NCBI GenBank assembly: GCA_036835325.1
Contig: DAITMF010000005.1
Coordinates: forward strand, 1 to 64,000
Length of the DNA: 64,000 bases
Direction of reading: 5' to 3'
Source of the DNA: CAMCHP01 sp036835325
Lineage (GTDB): Bacteria > Bacteroidota > Bacteroidia > Flavobacteriales_D > Sanyastnellaceae
Below the pieces are notes generated by a model. The model had not been told where the DNA came from. It saw nothing but the letters and a program-made list of their open reading frames with translations, and did not search any database. A program made the position numbers and the translations under genes. This document shows, one piece after another, positions 16,216 to 24,580 of the stretch (its first letter is position 1; the number at the start of each line of letters is the position of its first letter).

Positions 16216-16933
16216 GCACAAGCAAGTCGTTAACCCCGATGTACCGTGTTACATTGAAACCTTCACCATACAAGAAGCCGGCCGGACGTCCGAATTGCAT
16301 CGCACGTGCTTTGAGAAAATCGAAAAATTCAGGTCCTGAAATGGGGGTTAGCGGTTCGCTCGATTGCGGATCATAGAATTGCGAAGCGTAGGCGCGAATG
16401 GCCTCCATTTTCAATTCGAAATCGTGCGTTACATCAACAACCACATCGGGTTCAAGCAGGTAGTCTTGGATGTAGTGGTATATGGCCTTGGGGCGCCAAG
16501 GTTCTTGTCCTTGGTTGCTACCGAAGGTATCTACTTTGCGCAATCCGGCCAAGAAACAGGCGTCTGAAACAAGTTTACCTGCTTTGCCGTGGTCGGGATG
16601 GCGATCGGTAATCGAGTTGGCGAGCACAATGGTCGGCCGGTACGTTCTGACACATGCTGCGATACGCCTGAGGTTCTCTTCGCAATGGGTAAAAAACCCG
16701 TCAGCCAGTTGCAAGTTCTCCCGCACCGAAATGCCCAGAATTGCGCCAGCGTTGGCTGATTCAATGTCGCGCAGTTCGGCAGATCCTCGGCTGCCAAGCT
16801 CACCACGTGTGAGGTCGACAATGCCTACCTTTTGGCCGCGTCGCACCATGCCGGCTACGGTACCGCCGGCTGAGATTTCAACGTCGTCAGGATGGGCTGC
16901 AAAGGCGAGAACGTCAAGCTTCAAATCGGTCAT
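16208..16933 (-). CDS. bshB1: Bacillithiol biosynthesis deacetylase BshB1
   Basis: This 241-residue PIG-L/LmbE-family deacetylase has the zinc motif AHPDDVE near residue 13 and the BshB1-typical LTRGELGSRGSAELRDIES. A later segment, NSITDRHPDHGKAGKLV, carries the third zinc ligand. It removes the acetyl group from N-acetylglucosaminyl-malate, the second step of bacillithiol synthesis in the cytoplasm. Its partners bshA and bshC are not in the window. Its start overlaps the stop of the peroxidase gene by 4 bp. Pairing a low-molecular-weight thiol gene with a thiol peroxidase gene suggests a shared role in oxidative stress. Confidence 0.93.
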   Translation of the reverse strand: MTDLKLDVLAFAAHPDDVEISAGGTVAGMVRRGQKVGIVDLTRGELGSRGSAELRDIESANAGAILGISVRENLQLADGFFTHCEENLRRIAACVRTYRPTIVLANSITDRHPDHGKAGKLVSDACFLAGLRKVDTFGSNQGQEPWRPKAIYHYIQDYLLEPDVVVDVTHDFELKMEAIRAYASQFYDPQSSEPLTPISGPEFFDFLKARAMQFGRPAGFLYGEGFNVTRYIGVNDLLVLS

Positions 16934-17538
16934 CCTTCGATCCAGTTCAAAATTTCTTCATCAATGGGGAGTACACGTGGACTAACATCACGCACCAAAC
17001 GGCCCTCTTCGTCGATCAAGAACTTGTGAAAATTCCATTGTACCTCAAAATCGCCGACACCGTTTTCGCTCTTCGAAGTCAGCCATGTGTATAAGGGATG
17101 CATATCACCGCCTTTGACACTGATTTTTGACATCATCGGGAAACTCACGCCGAAGTTCTTTGAGCAGAAACTGGCAATTTGATCGTTCGAACCCGGCTCT
17201 TGTCCGCCAAAATTATTCGCCGGGAAACCGATAATTTCAAACTTGGCTCCGCCTTTTGCCTCATACAACTCTTGCAGTTGCTCGTATTGAGGCGTTAAGC
17301 CACATTCGCTGGCTGTATTGACCACCAATACTTTTTTTCCTTTGAGCTGGCTGAGCTCGAACGGTGCTCCGTTGATATCGGTGACGGTAAAGTCGTGAAA
17401 GCTTTTCATCATGGTTTCTGTATTTGGAGTTTGGATGGATGTGCTGGCCGTTGCTGAAGGTTCACGTGTCACCCAATACACTACTCCGATGACAAAGATG
17501 GGCATAGCGATGACAAAGAGGCGTTGAACTAGTTTCAT
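16930..17538 (-). CDS. Glutathione-peroxidase-family thiol peroxidase, membrane-anchored or exported
   Basis: From ATG 17538 the protein has 202 residues. An N-terminal hydrophobic helix (LVQRLFVIAMPIFVIGVVYWV) is followed by the peroxidase domain. The peroxidatic residue is Cys, not selenocysteine (VVNTASECGLTPQY). The Gln and Trp of the active site lie in GFPANNFGGQEPGS and VQWNFHKFLID. It reduces peroxides with thioredoxin or a low-molecular-weight thiol. A longer frame starts at 17649, but ATG 17538 places the signal/anchor helix correctly. It is cotranscribed with bshB1, and bacillithiol is a possible but unproven reductant. A GGATGGATG motif (17433-17441) falls in the linker after the helix. 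Confidence 0.9.
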   Translation of the reverse strand: MKLVQRLFVIAMPIFVIGVVYWVTREPSATASTSIQTPNTETMMKSFHDFTVTDINGAPFELSQLKGKKVLVVNTASECGLTPQYEQLQELYEAKGGAKFEIIGFPANNFGGQEPGSNDQIASFCSKNFGVSFPMMSKISVKGGDMHPLYTWLTSKSENGVGDFEVQWNFHKFLIDEEGRLVRDVSPRVLPIDEEILNWIEG

Positions 17539-17653
17539 TTTTTCAGGAATTTCAAGGTATCGACAATGCAATGTAACATCATCACTTGTTTTCCCGTTCA
17601 CTCTGTTTAGAACTTTTGTGAAACCAGCAAGGAGGTTCGGAAGGCACAAACAC

Positions 17654-17661
17654 TATTTTTG
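17654..17661 (+). promoter_or_regulatory. -7 element TATTTTTG upstream of the M23 peptidase gene
   Basis: Exact TAnnTTTG match, 23 bp upstream of ATG 17685. No clear -33. Confidence 0.4.
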
Positions 17662-17684
17662 TCGCTTTCCGACGCGAAGCCATT

Positions 17685-18545
17685 ATGAAGAGAGTAGCCA
17701 TACCGTTCGTCGCCGCCACCCTAATTGTCAGTTCCGTTGTTGCGCAGCACACCGGTGGAGACTTCGAAGAAAGTATGCTCGAACGCTCGGAGAGCGAAAG
17801 CGAGTTGGCTTTTGAAAATGTTTGGGACATTAACGACAGTCTCATGCGCATTCCCGCCTACGACGAATACTGCAAGTGGGACACCCGCAACATTCATGCC
17901 TACGATTTTGATTACCGTGAGATCAAAGAAGAGCGAAGCGTTGTACTTCGTTACGAAGAGTGCGATTTCGCTCACCCGTTTCGTGGTGAAATCACATCCA
18001 ACTTTGGCGAACGCGGAGCACGCCACCACTACGGCATCGACATCAAATTGCTCAAAGGAGACCCTGTAAAAACTGCCTTTGAAGGCTTGGTGCGCATAGC
18101 GCAATACTCACGAACTTACGGAAACGTGGTCGTGGTGCGCCATGCAAACGGTTTGGAAACCCTCTATGCTCACCTCAGTGCGCGCAAAGTGGTACCGGGA
18201 GATTACGTCGAAGCCGGTGACATCATTGGTCTTGGCGGAAACACTGGACGCAGCACCGGTAGCCACCTCCATTTCGAATGCCGCTACAAAGGCGAACCCA
18301 TTGACCCAAACGTTTTGATCAATTGGGAAAAAGGTGAGCTCTTGACCGATACACTCACCATTTCACAAAACCTTTTTGCCTACCTCGATGAAGTACGCGC
18401 AATCAAGCACCACACCATTCGTTCTGGTGATACACTGAGCTCAATTGCCCGTCGCTACGGTATTAGCGTTCAAACACTTTGCCGTCTGAATGGCATCCGT
18501 CCGACTGCGACCATTTACGCCGGTCGACGCCTCAGGGTGCGTTAA
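17685..18545 (+). CDS. M23 peptidase with C-terminal LysM domain
   Basis: This 286-residue exported protein has a signal peptide (MKRVAIPFVAATLIVSSVVAQ). The LytM/M23 zinc endopeptidase domain spans about residues 100-215. Its motifs are HHYGIDIK (His and Asp ligands) and SHLHFE (the HxH pair). A single LysM domain lies at about 238-286 (HTIRSGDTLSSIARRYGISVQTLCRLNG). LysM binds N-acetylglucosamine-containing glycan, which anchors the enzyme to peptidoglycan. M23 domains cut peptide cross-bridges or, without hydrolysis, activate amidases. The ligand residues look intact, so it is probably active. The domain order, catalytic before LysM, is the reverse of the EnvC/NlpD arrangement. Confidence 0.93.
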   Translation: MKRVAIPFVAATLIVSSVVAQHTGGDFEESMLERSESESELAFENVWDINDSLMRIPAYDEYCKWDTRNIHAYDFDYREIKEERSVVLRYEECDFAHPFRGEITSNFGERGARHHYGIDIKLLKGDPVKTAFEGLVRIAQYSRTYGNVVVVRHANGLETLYAHLSARKVVPGDYVEAGDIIGLGGNTGRSTGSHLHFECRYKGEPIDPNVLINWEKGELLTDTLTISQNLFAYLDEVRAIKHHTIRSGDTLSSIARRYGISVQTLCRLNGIRPTATIYAGRRLRVR

Positions 18546-18572
18546 AAAGCCGTTATTTACGGCGCATAATCG

Positions 18573-18602
18573 TTGGTGTTCGTTGAACCTAGGCTAACTT
18601 TC
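18573..18602 (+). promoter_or_regulatory. Candidate promoter of the carotenoid operon
   Basis: TTG at 18573-18575 is followed after 19 bp by TAACTTTC at 18595-18602, one mismatch from TAnnTTTG. The spacing fits the Bacteroidota consensus. The ATG of crtI is 36 bp downstream. Confidence 0.45.
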
Positions 18603-18638
18603 ATTGTTGTTCTCTGACACGAATTCTACGATCCTTGT

Positions 18639-20129
18639 ATGACCCAACATGTTGCCGTAATTGGTTCCGGCTTCGCCGGATTGGCCGCAGCTACCACCCT
18701 TGCTGACCAAGGCCACAAAGTGACCATTTTCGAAAAAAATGATATGGCCGGCGGCCGAGCCCGGGTCTTCAAAGCCGACGCATTCACGTTCGACATGGGG
18801 CCCAGTTGGTACTGGATGCCCGACGTTTTCGATGCCTACTTTGAACGCTTCGGAAAAAAGGTGAGTGACTACTACACCTTAAAACGACTTGACCCGAGCT
18901 ACCGTGTATACTTCAACGACGGCCCTGTCGATATCCCTGCCGATTACCAAGAGCTTCGCAAGCTTTTTGAAAAACTCGAGCCAGGCAGCGCAGGCCTACT
19001 CGACACCTTCATGAACGAAGCTGAAATCAAATACGGCATCGGCATGAGCAAATTCGTGTTCAAACCATCGCACTCCATCATGGAATTCGCTGAATGGCAA
19101 ACCGTGAAAGACGCCACCAAACTTCATCTGTTCACTTCGTTTAGCAGCTACATTCGTAAGTACTTCAAGAATCCAAAGCTGCTTCAATTGCTAGAATTCC
19201 CTGTGTTGTTCTTGGGCGCAAAACCCGAAAACACCCCTGCGCTGTATTCCCTGATGAACTATGCCGATACAAAACTCGGTACATGGTATCCAATGGGAGG
19301 TATGCACGAGATTGTAAAGGCAATGGTCGCCCTAGCCGAAGAAAAAGGCGTGGAAATTCGCCTATCAACTCCGGTCACAGGTGTCAAATACGCCGGAAAC
19401 AACGTTACTGCAGTGTGCACCCCTAACTGCGACGTTGCATGCGACGCCGTGATCGGAGCCGCCGATTACAACCACATTGATCAGCACATCCTCCCAAAAG
19501 ATAAACGCAACTACACTCCTGAGTATTGGGACAAGCGTACCATGTCGCCTTCATCGCTACTCTACTACGTAGGGCTAAACCGTGAACTCCCTGAATTGCA
19601 GCACCACAACCTGTTTTTCGATGCCGACTTTGGTAAACATGCGGTGGAGATTTATGACACAGCCAAGTGGCCTGAAAACCCGCTGTTCTACGTGTCATGT
19701 CCGGGCAAAACCGACCCCTCTGTGCTTCCTGCGGGCAATGAAAATGTGTTCATCTTGATCCCAATTGCGCCAGGTATTGAAGAAAATGAAGGTACACGTG
19801 AACACTACTTCAACGTGGTATCTGAACGCTTGAAAAAGCACATCGGCGTTGACATCCGCGAGCACATTGTGTACAAACGCAGCTACGCTCACAAAGAATT
19901 CCAAAACGATTACCACGCTTTCAAAGGAAACGCATACGGCCTGGCGAATACCTTGCGCCAAACGGCTTTTCTCAAGCCAAAGCTGAAGAGCAAAAAATTC
20001 AGTAACTTTTACTTCGCCGGACAGCTAACAACACCAGGACCAGGTGTACCACCGAGCCTAATCAGTGGACAAGTAGCCGCCGACGAAGTGAACAAGGTGC
20101 TGGGTCAAATGGTTGAAGTGAACGTCTGA
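18639..20129 (+). CDS. crtI: Phytoene desaturase
   Basis: This 496-residue FAD-dependent desaturase has the N-terminal dinucleotide fold VIGSGFAGLAAATTLADQGH and the EKNDMAGGRARVF segment of CrtI proteins. The C-terminal signature is FYFAGQLTTPGPGVPPSLISGQVAADEV. CrtI introduces four double bonds into phytoene to give lycopene at the membrane. It is the first gene of an eight-gene cluster, 14 bp before crtB. A second desaturase-like gene (22022-23488) is better assigned to a later step, because this copy is paired with crtB as in other flavobacterial clusters. Confidence 0.95.
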   Translation: MTQHVAVIGSGFAGLAAATTLADQGHKVTIFEKNDMAGGRARVFKADAFTFDMGPSWYWMPDVFDAYFERFGKKVSDYYTLKRLDPSYRVYFNDGPVDIPADYQELRKLFEKLEPGSAGLLDTFMNEAEIKYGIGMSKFVFKPSHSIMEFAEWQTVKDATKLHLFTSFSSYIRKYFKNPKLLQLLEFPVLFLGAKPENTPALYSLMNYADTKLGTWYPMGGMHEIVKAMVALAEEKGVEIRLSTPVTGVKYAGNNVTAVCTPNCDVACDAVIGAADYNHIDQHILPKDKRNYTPEYWDKRTMSPSSLLYYVGLNRELPELQHHNLFFDADFGKHAVEIYDTAKWPENPLFYVSCPGKTDPSVLPAGNENVFILIPIAPGIEENEGTREHYFNVVSERLKKHIGVDIREHIVYKRSYAHKEFQNDYHAFKGNAYGLANTLRQTAFLKPKLKSKKFSNFYFAGQLTTPGPGVPPSLISGQVAADEVNKVLGQMVEVNV

Positions 20130-20143
20130 ATTAACCATCCGAC

Positions 20144-20980
20144 ATGAAATCTACTTACGACTCGGTATCGCTGGCTTGCAGTGTGAAAACCACCCGTGCT
20201 TACAGCACATCGTTTTCGCTCGGCATTCGCTTTCTTCATAAAGACATCCGCAACCCGATTTACGCCATTTACGGTTTCGTTCGCTTCGCGGATGAAATCG
20301 TTGACACCTTCCACGATTACAACAAGAAGCAGTTGTTTGAGCGTTTTCGGGAAGATACCTACCTGGCGCTTGAACAGCGAATTAGCCTCAACCCCATTTT
20401 GAACGCGTTCCAAGATGCCTACCACCGCTTCAACATCGACAAATCACACGTCGACACCTTCTTGCGAAGCATGGAGATGGACCTTTACGAGATTGAGCAC
20501 AACCGTGAAAGTTTTGACACCTACGTTTTGGGGTCGGCCGAAGTGGTGGGCTTAATGTGCCTGCGCGTGTTTACAAAAGGCGACGATGCGCTCTACCAAG
20601 AGCTCTACCCGCAAGCACGTTCTCTTGGTGCTGCTTTTCAGAAAATAAATTTCTTGCGCGACCTCCACGCCGACTTTGAAAACCTAGGCAGAGCCTATTT
20701 TCCGGGGCTAGACGTCAGCAACTTCGATGAGCAAACCAAACGCACCATCGAAGCAGAAATCGCGGCAGACTTCGCTGAAGCGTACAAAGGAATTTTGAAA
20801 TTGCCCAAAGATGTACGTCTTGGAGTTTACGTGGCTTACGTATACTACTACAGGCTTTTCCTCAAGATACAGGCGCTTCCCAGCAATCGTGTGCTCGAAG
20901 AGCGCATTCGCATCAACAATAAGCGCAAAGTGGCCCTATTCATTGGTTCGTACTTCCGCCACAGCCTCAATTTGCTCTAA
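20144..20980 (+). CDS. crtB: Phytoene synthase
   Basis: This 278-residue protein belongs to the squalene/phytoene synthase family. The first Asp-rich motif is RFADEIVDTFHD near residue 46. The second is NFLRDLHADFENLGRAYFPG near residue 170, with the Asp pattern expected for Mg-diphosphate binding. It condenses two geranylgeranyl diphosphates into phytoene, committing isoprenoids to carotenoids. The next gene starts 2 bp after its stop. The prenyl donor synthase (crtE/ispA) is not in the window. Confidence 0.96.
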   Translation: MKSTYDSVSLACSVKTTRAYSTSFSLGIRFLHKDIRNPIYAIYGFVRFADEIVDTFHDYNKKQLFERFREDTYLALEQRISLNPILNAFQDAYHRFNIDKSHVDTFLRSMEMDLYEIEHNRESFDTYVLGSAEVVGLMCLRVFTKGDDALYQELYPQARSLGAAFQKINFLRDLHADFENLGRAYFPGLDVSNFDEQTKRTIEAEIAADFAEAYKGILKLPKDVRLGVYVAYVYYYRLFLKIQALPSNRVLEERIRINNKRKVALFIGSYFRHSLNLL

Positions 20981-20982
20981 GT

Positions 20983-21501
20983 ATGAAGATTTTTTTGGCA
21001 GGATGGATGACCTTGCTCACCCTTACGGGCTGGTGCTCTGAAAACCTGCTAACGTCGTGCCGTGAACTGCACTTTGCGGCTTCTGACAAAGGAAAAATTG
21101 AACTAGGCATTCGTGAATGTACCGGTTATCCCAGCGATGCCGTGATTCGGGCTTACCAAGGTAGCTTCCAAGCACGGCTCGCTGAATTCAGCTTCAATCC
21201 GTACACCAAATGGAGCTACTTCAACGAAGGACGAGACCTCCTAGAAGCAGCTGTTACCTCCGCCCCTGAGAACCCTGAAATCCGGTTCATTCGTTTGAGC
21301 GTACAGCTCAAGGCGCCCTCCTTTTTAGGATACACCAGCGACATTAAAAACGACACCCGAAGCGTTGTGAACGCACTGCAAACGGGTTGGTTGGCTTCAG
21401 ACCGGGCATTCCGAACAAAGGTCATCGACTTTTTGCTCGCAAACGTCGACATCGATGCATCCACCCAAAAAAAACTGACCCAAATAAAACATACCCCATG
21501 A
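20983..21501 (+). CDS. Exported protein of unknown function in the carotenoid cluster
   Basis: This 172-residue protein starts with a likely signal peptide (MKIFLAGWMTLLTLTGWCSE). The rest is mainly helical, with segments such as FNPYTKWSYFNEGRDLLEAAV and NPEIRFIRLSVQLKAPSFLGY that resemble an incomplete TPR-like layout. I do not recognise an enzyme family. It sits 2 bp after crtB, and its stop overlaps the idi start (ATGA), so it is cotranslated with carotenoid enzymes. A role in pigment handling or assembly at the envelope is conceivable but not shown. A GGATGGATG motif lies at 21001-21009, inside the signal-peptide region. Confidence 0.75.
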   Translation: MKIFLAGWMTLLTLTGWCSENLLTSCRELHFAASDKGKIELGIRECTGYPSDAVIRAYQGSFQARLAEFSFNPYTKWSYFNEGRDLLEAAVTSAPENPEIRFIRLSVQLKAPSFLGYTSDIKNDTRSVVNALQTGWLASDRAFRTKVIDFLLANVDIDASTQKKLTQIKHTP

Positions 21502-22022
21502 ACACCGATTACGTCATTCTCGTTGACGGCAACGACCAGCAAACGGGGGTATGCGAAAAACTCGAAGCACACCAGAAAGGCCTTCTCCACAGAGCATTCT
21601 CTGTCTTCGTTTTTAATAAAGCGGGCGAACTCCTCATTCACCGAAGGGCAGAAAGCAAGTACCATTCACCCGGCCTTTGGACAAACACCTGCTGCAGTCA
21701 TCCTCGTCCGGAAGAAAGCACCCTGAACGCCGCAAAGCGACGTTTGAACGAAGAGATGGGCATGGCGACTGCGCTCGAAGAAGTTTTCGCCTTTGAATAC
21801 CGTGCCGATTTTGACAACGGCCTCACCGAACATGAGTACGATCACGTTCTGTTCGGTTGGAGCGATGATCTTCCAACCATTAACCGCGACGAAGTGGCCG
21901 AGTACCGCTACATGCCCGTTGGTGAAATCGCTGAGTGGATGAACCGCGAGCCGGAAGCCTTCACCGTGTGGTTCAGAATTTGCTTCCCGAATGTGCTCGA
22001 TGCCCTGAGAAAGGTTGCCTGA
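21498..22022 (+). CDS. idi: Isopentenyl-diphosphate delta-isomerase, type I
   Basis: From ATG 21498 the protein has 174 residues and a Nudix-like fold. The catalytic Cys lies in TNTCCSHPRPEE and the catalytic Glu in EYDHVLFG. The metal site includes HRAFSVFVFN and the ERRLNEEMG-like helix (KRRLNEEMGM). It interconverts IPP and DMAPP, balancing the precursors for prenyl chain growth. Its start overlaps the preceding stop, and its stop shares one base with the next ATG (TGATG), so all are translationally coupled. An in-frame extension to 21387 lies inside the preceding gene and is rejected. Confidence 0.95.
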   Translation: MNTDYVILVDGNDQQTGVCEKLEAHQKGLLHRAFSVFVFNKAGELLIHRRAESKYHSPGLWTNTCCSHPRPEESTLNAAKRRLNEEMGMATALEEVFAFEYRADFDNGLTEHEYDHVLFGWSDDLPTINRDEVAEYRYMPVGEIAEWMNREPEAFTVWFRICFPNVLDALRKVA

Positions 22023-23488
22023 TGAAAGCCATTGTTATTGGAGCAGGCATTGGCGGCTTGGCCACCGCACTAAGACTTGCCGCTGCAGGCCACGAAGTGC
22101 ATGTTTTCGAACAATCTGACTCGCTCGGAGGTAAGCTGAATGTGTTCGCGCAAAACGGTTACAGGTTTGATGCCGGTCCGTCATTGTTCACCCTTCCGAG
22201 TCTCGTCGAAGAACTTGTAAAATGCGCCGGGGCCTCTCCTTCGCGATTTCAATACCATACGCTTGATCGCTCGTGCCATTACTTTTGGGACGATGGCACC
22301 CAACTCATCGCCTGGTTCGACAAAAATAAACTGGCGCACGAAATTGAAACCGTCCTTGGCGTTGACCCAACACCCACTTTGAAGCATTTAAAGCAAAGCG
22401 CTTTCCTTTATGAAACCACCGCCTCCTTGTTCATGGAGCGCTCGCTGCACCGCTTGAAATCCTACATCTCAAAGGATGTGATTAAGGCGCTCGTCAATGT
22501 TTTTCGGCTCGACCTCACCACCAGCATGCACCGCTCAAACAACGCGGCTCTGAACCACCCTAAACTCGTCCAGCTTTTTGACCGCTACGCTACGTACAAC
22601 GGTTCTGACCCCTACCGAGCGCCGGGCGTTTTGAACATCATCCCCCACCTTGAACACAACATTGGCACCTTCTTGCCCAAAGGAGGCATGTACACCATCA
22701 CACAAACCGTCGCTGATCTGGCCAAAGAAAAAGGCGTTCATTTTCACACCAATACCCCCGTTCGCCGCATTGTCACCGAAGGTGGAAAGGCCGTCGGCAT
22801 AGAAACCGAACAAGGTGAAATCGCTGCCGATTTTGTTGTCTCAAACGCCGATGTCTTCACCACCTACCGCCATCTCCTGCCGCAAGAATCAGCACCGGCC
22901 GGAGTTCTTGAGCGCGAACGTTCTACTTCAGCATTGATCTTCTATTGGGGCATTGCGCACAGTTTCCCGCAGCTTCACCTCCACAACATTTTCTTCAGCA
23001 ATGACTATGTGCATGAATTCGCCCTGCTGAAAGAAGGCGTTGAAATCTCCGACGACCCCACTGTTTACATCAACATCACTTCAAAAATCGAACCCGAAGA
23101 TGCACCCGCAGGCCACGAAAACTGGTTTGTCATGATCAACGTGCCCGCACATTTCGATCAAAATTGGGATGTACTTATTCCAAAAGCGCGCAAGGCCATT
23201 TTATCGAAGATTTCCAAGATTTTAGGGATGGATGTGGAAACGCTGATTACCACAGAAGCCTTGCTCGAACCTCGAACGATTGAGTCGAAAACGGCCAGCC
23301 ACCGCGGTGCCCTCTACGGCACTGCATCAAACGACCGAATGGCCGCATTCTTAAGGCACCCAAACTTCAGCCGTTCCATTAAAGGTCTGTACTTTTGCGG
23401 CGGAAGTGTTCACCCGGGAGGCGGCATTCCGCTTTGCCTCCTTTCCGCAAAAATTGTGAATGAACTCATTGAAAGCGACCATGCCTAA
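22022..23488 (+). CDS. Second CrtI-family carotenoid desaturase, probably CrtD type
   Basis: This 488-residue FAD protein starts with VIGAGIGGLATALRLAAAGHEV and ends with the CrtI-like FCGGSVHPGGGIPLCLLSAKIVNEL. It is clearly homologous to, but diverged from, the first desaturase. Because the cluster also has cruF-like, crtZ and cyclase genes, a 3',4'-desaturase (CrtD) acting on 1'-hydroxy carotenoids is the best fit. Direct phytoene desaturation cannot be excluded by sequence. The start at 22022 overlaps the idi stop by one base; the open frame extending to 21935 lies within idi. The cruF-like start overlaps its end by 8 bp. Confidence 0.85.
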   Translation: MKAIVIGAGIGGLATALRLAAAGHEVHVFEQSDSLGGKLNVFAQNGYRFDAGPSLFTLPSLVEELVKCAGASPSRFQYHTLDRSCHYFWDDGTQLIAWFDKNKLAHEIETVLGVDPTPTLKHLKQSAFLYETTASLFMERSLHRLKSYISKDVIKALVNVFRLDLTTSMHRSNNAALNHPKLVQLFDRYATYNGSDPYRAPGVLNIIPHLEHNIGTFLPKGGMYTITQTVADLAKEKGVHFHTNTPVRRIVTEGGKAVGIETEQGEIAADFVVSNADVFTTYRHLLPQESAPAGVLERERSTSALIFYWGIAHSFPQLHLHNIFFSNDYVHEFALLKEGVEISDDPTVYINITSKIEPEDAPAGHENWFVMINVPAHFDQNWDVLIPKARKAILSKISKILGMDVETLITTEALLEPRTIESKTASHRGALYGTASNDRMAAFLRHPNFSRSIKGLYFCGGSVHPGGGIPLCLLSAKIVNELIESDHA

Positions 23489-24110
23489 ACTTACCCAAGC
23501 GCAAATCTCGCTCGGTGTAATTGTGATCCTCCACAGCGTGGGTATCACCGGTATGCTGTTAGCAAGAGATTGGTTTCTGCCCCTTACTCCTGCAAACCTT
23601 GTCGTATCCGGGTACTTTGTGCTCCGTCATGCTGAGAAGCCTATTTGGCCAATTTACGCCCTCATTGCCGTGCTTGCGTTTGGTATCGAAGCGATTGGCG
23701 TGGCCACCGGTTGGCCCTTTGGAGAGTACGAATACGTCACAGCACTCGGACCTCAACTCATTCGCACCCCGATTCTGATCGGATTACTCTGGCTCTTATT
23801 ACTCAGCGGGGCGCTGTACTGGATGAACCGCATCACCTCCAACCGCTTCTTCCAAGTGGCCGGGGCGGCAGGCCTGATGACAGGCATTGATATTCTCATC
23901 GAACCCGTAGCCATTGAATTGCAGTACTGGACGTGGTACGGTGCCGATGTCCCGTTGAGCAACTACCTCGGATGGTTCGGCACTGCCTTACTCCTGTCGG
24001 CCATTGTTACCACCTTTGAACCACATTTCAGAACCAACCGCGTTGCCGGACTGTTCTTTATCGTGCAAATTGTATTCTTTTCAACGCTAAACGTTTTTTC
24101 ACAATGGTAG
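23481..24110 (+). CDS. cruF: Carotenoid 1',2'-hydratase-like protein (CruF/DUF422 family)
   Basis: This 209-residue polytopic membrane protein has six or seven TM helices. The segment FGIEAIGVATGWPFGEYEY and the motif TGIDILIEPVAIELQYWTW are typical of CruF/DUF422 carotenoid proteins. CruF adds water across the terminal C-1',2' double bond of the psi end of gamma-carotene-like substrates. ATG 23481 overlaps the desaturase end by 8 bp. A second in-frame ATG at 23460 adds 7 residues and would overlap further. The crtZ start overlaps its end by 7 bp. Confidence 0.85.
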   Translation: MPKLTQAQISLGVIVILHSVGITGMLLARDWFLPLTPANLVVSGYFVLRHAEKPIWPIYALIAVLAFGIEAIGVATGWPFGEYEYVTALGPQLIRTPILIGLLWLLLLSGALYWMNRITSNRFFQVAGAAGLMTGIDILIEPVAIELQYWTWYGADVPLSNYLGWFGTALLLSAIVTTFEPHFRTNRVAGLFFIVQIVFFSTLNVFSQW

Positions 24111-24580
24111 CCGTATTGATTGTCATCGCCACTTTCTTCGTCATGGAATTCATGGCGTGGTTCGCACATAAATACATCATGCACGGCTTCATGTGGTACT
24201 TTCATGAAGACCACCACGTACACGAGCCGGGCTTTTTCGAAAAAAACGACGTGTTCTTTCTCATTTTCGCTATTCCGAGTGCGTTGTGCTTCATCACCGG
24301 AGCCATGAACGGTGGCGACTTCCGTGTGTGGATTGGAACCGGCATCGCACTCTACGGCCTTGCGTACTTCTTGGTGCACGACGTGTTCATCCATCAACGT
24401 TTCAAATGGTTCAAGCGGTCAAATCACCCTTACCTCATGGCCATCCGCAAAGCGCATAAAGTGCACCACAAGCACTTGGGCAAAGAACAAGGAGAGTGTT
24501 TTGGCATGCTTTTGGTACCCTTCAAATTTTGGCGTGACGCGGTAAAAGCAAGCCGCCAATTGAAAACGGGTCGTGCATGA
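24104..24580 (+). CDS. crtZ: Beta-carotene hydroxylase
   Basis: This 158-residue membrane di-iron hydroxylase has the His clusters of CrtZ: HKYIMHG, HEDHHVH, HDVFIHQRF and AHKVHHKHLG. It hydroxylates C-3 of the beta ring. With a monocyclic substrate it would modify only one end of the molecule. It overlaps the upstream cruF-like gene by 7 bp and the downstream cyclase gene by 4 bp. Confidence 0.95.
   Translation: MVAVLIVIATFFVMEFMAWFAHKYIMHGFMWYFHEDHHVHEPGFFEKNDVFFLIFAIPSALCFITGAMNGGDFRVWIGTGIALYGLAYFLVHDVFIHQRFKWFKRSNHPYLMAIRKAHKVHHKHLGKEQGECFGMLLVPFKFWRDAVKASRQLKTGRA

Noticed and set aside
20105..20425. Minus-strand open frame of 106 residues across crtI-crtB
   Set aside because: It is antisense to conserved coding sequence, with no recognisable family or start signal.
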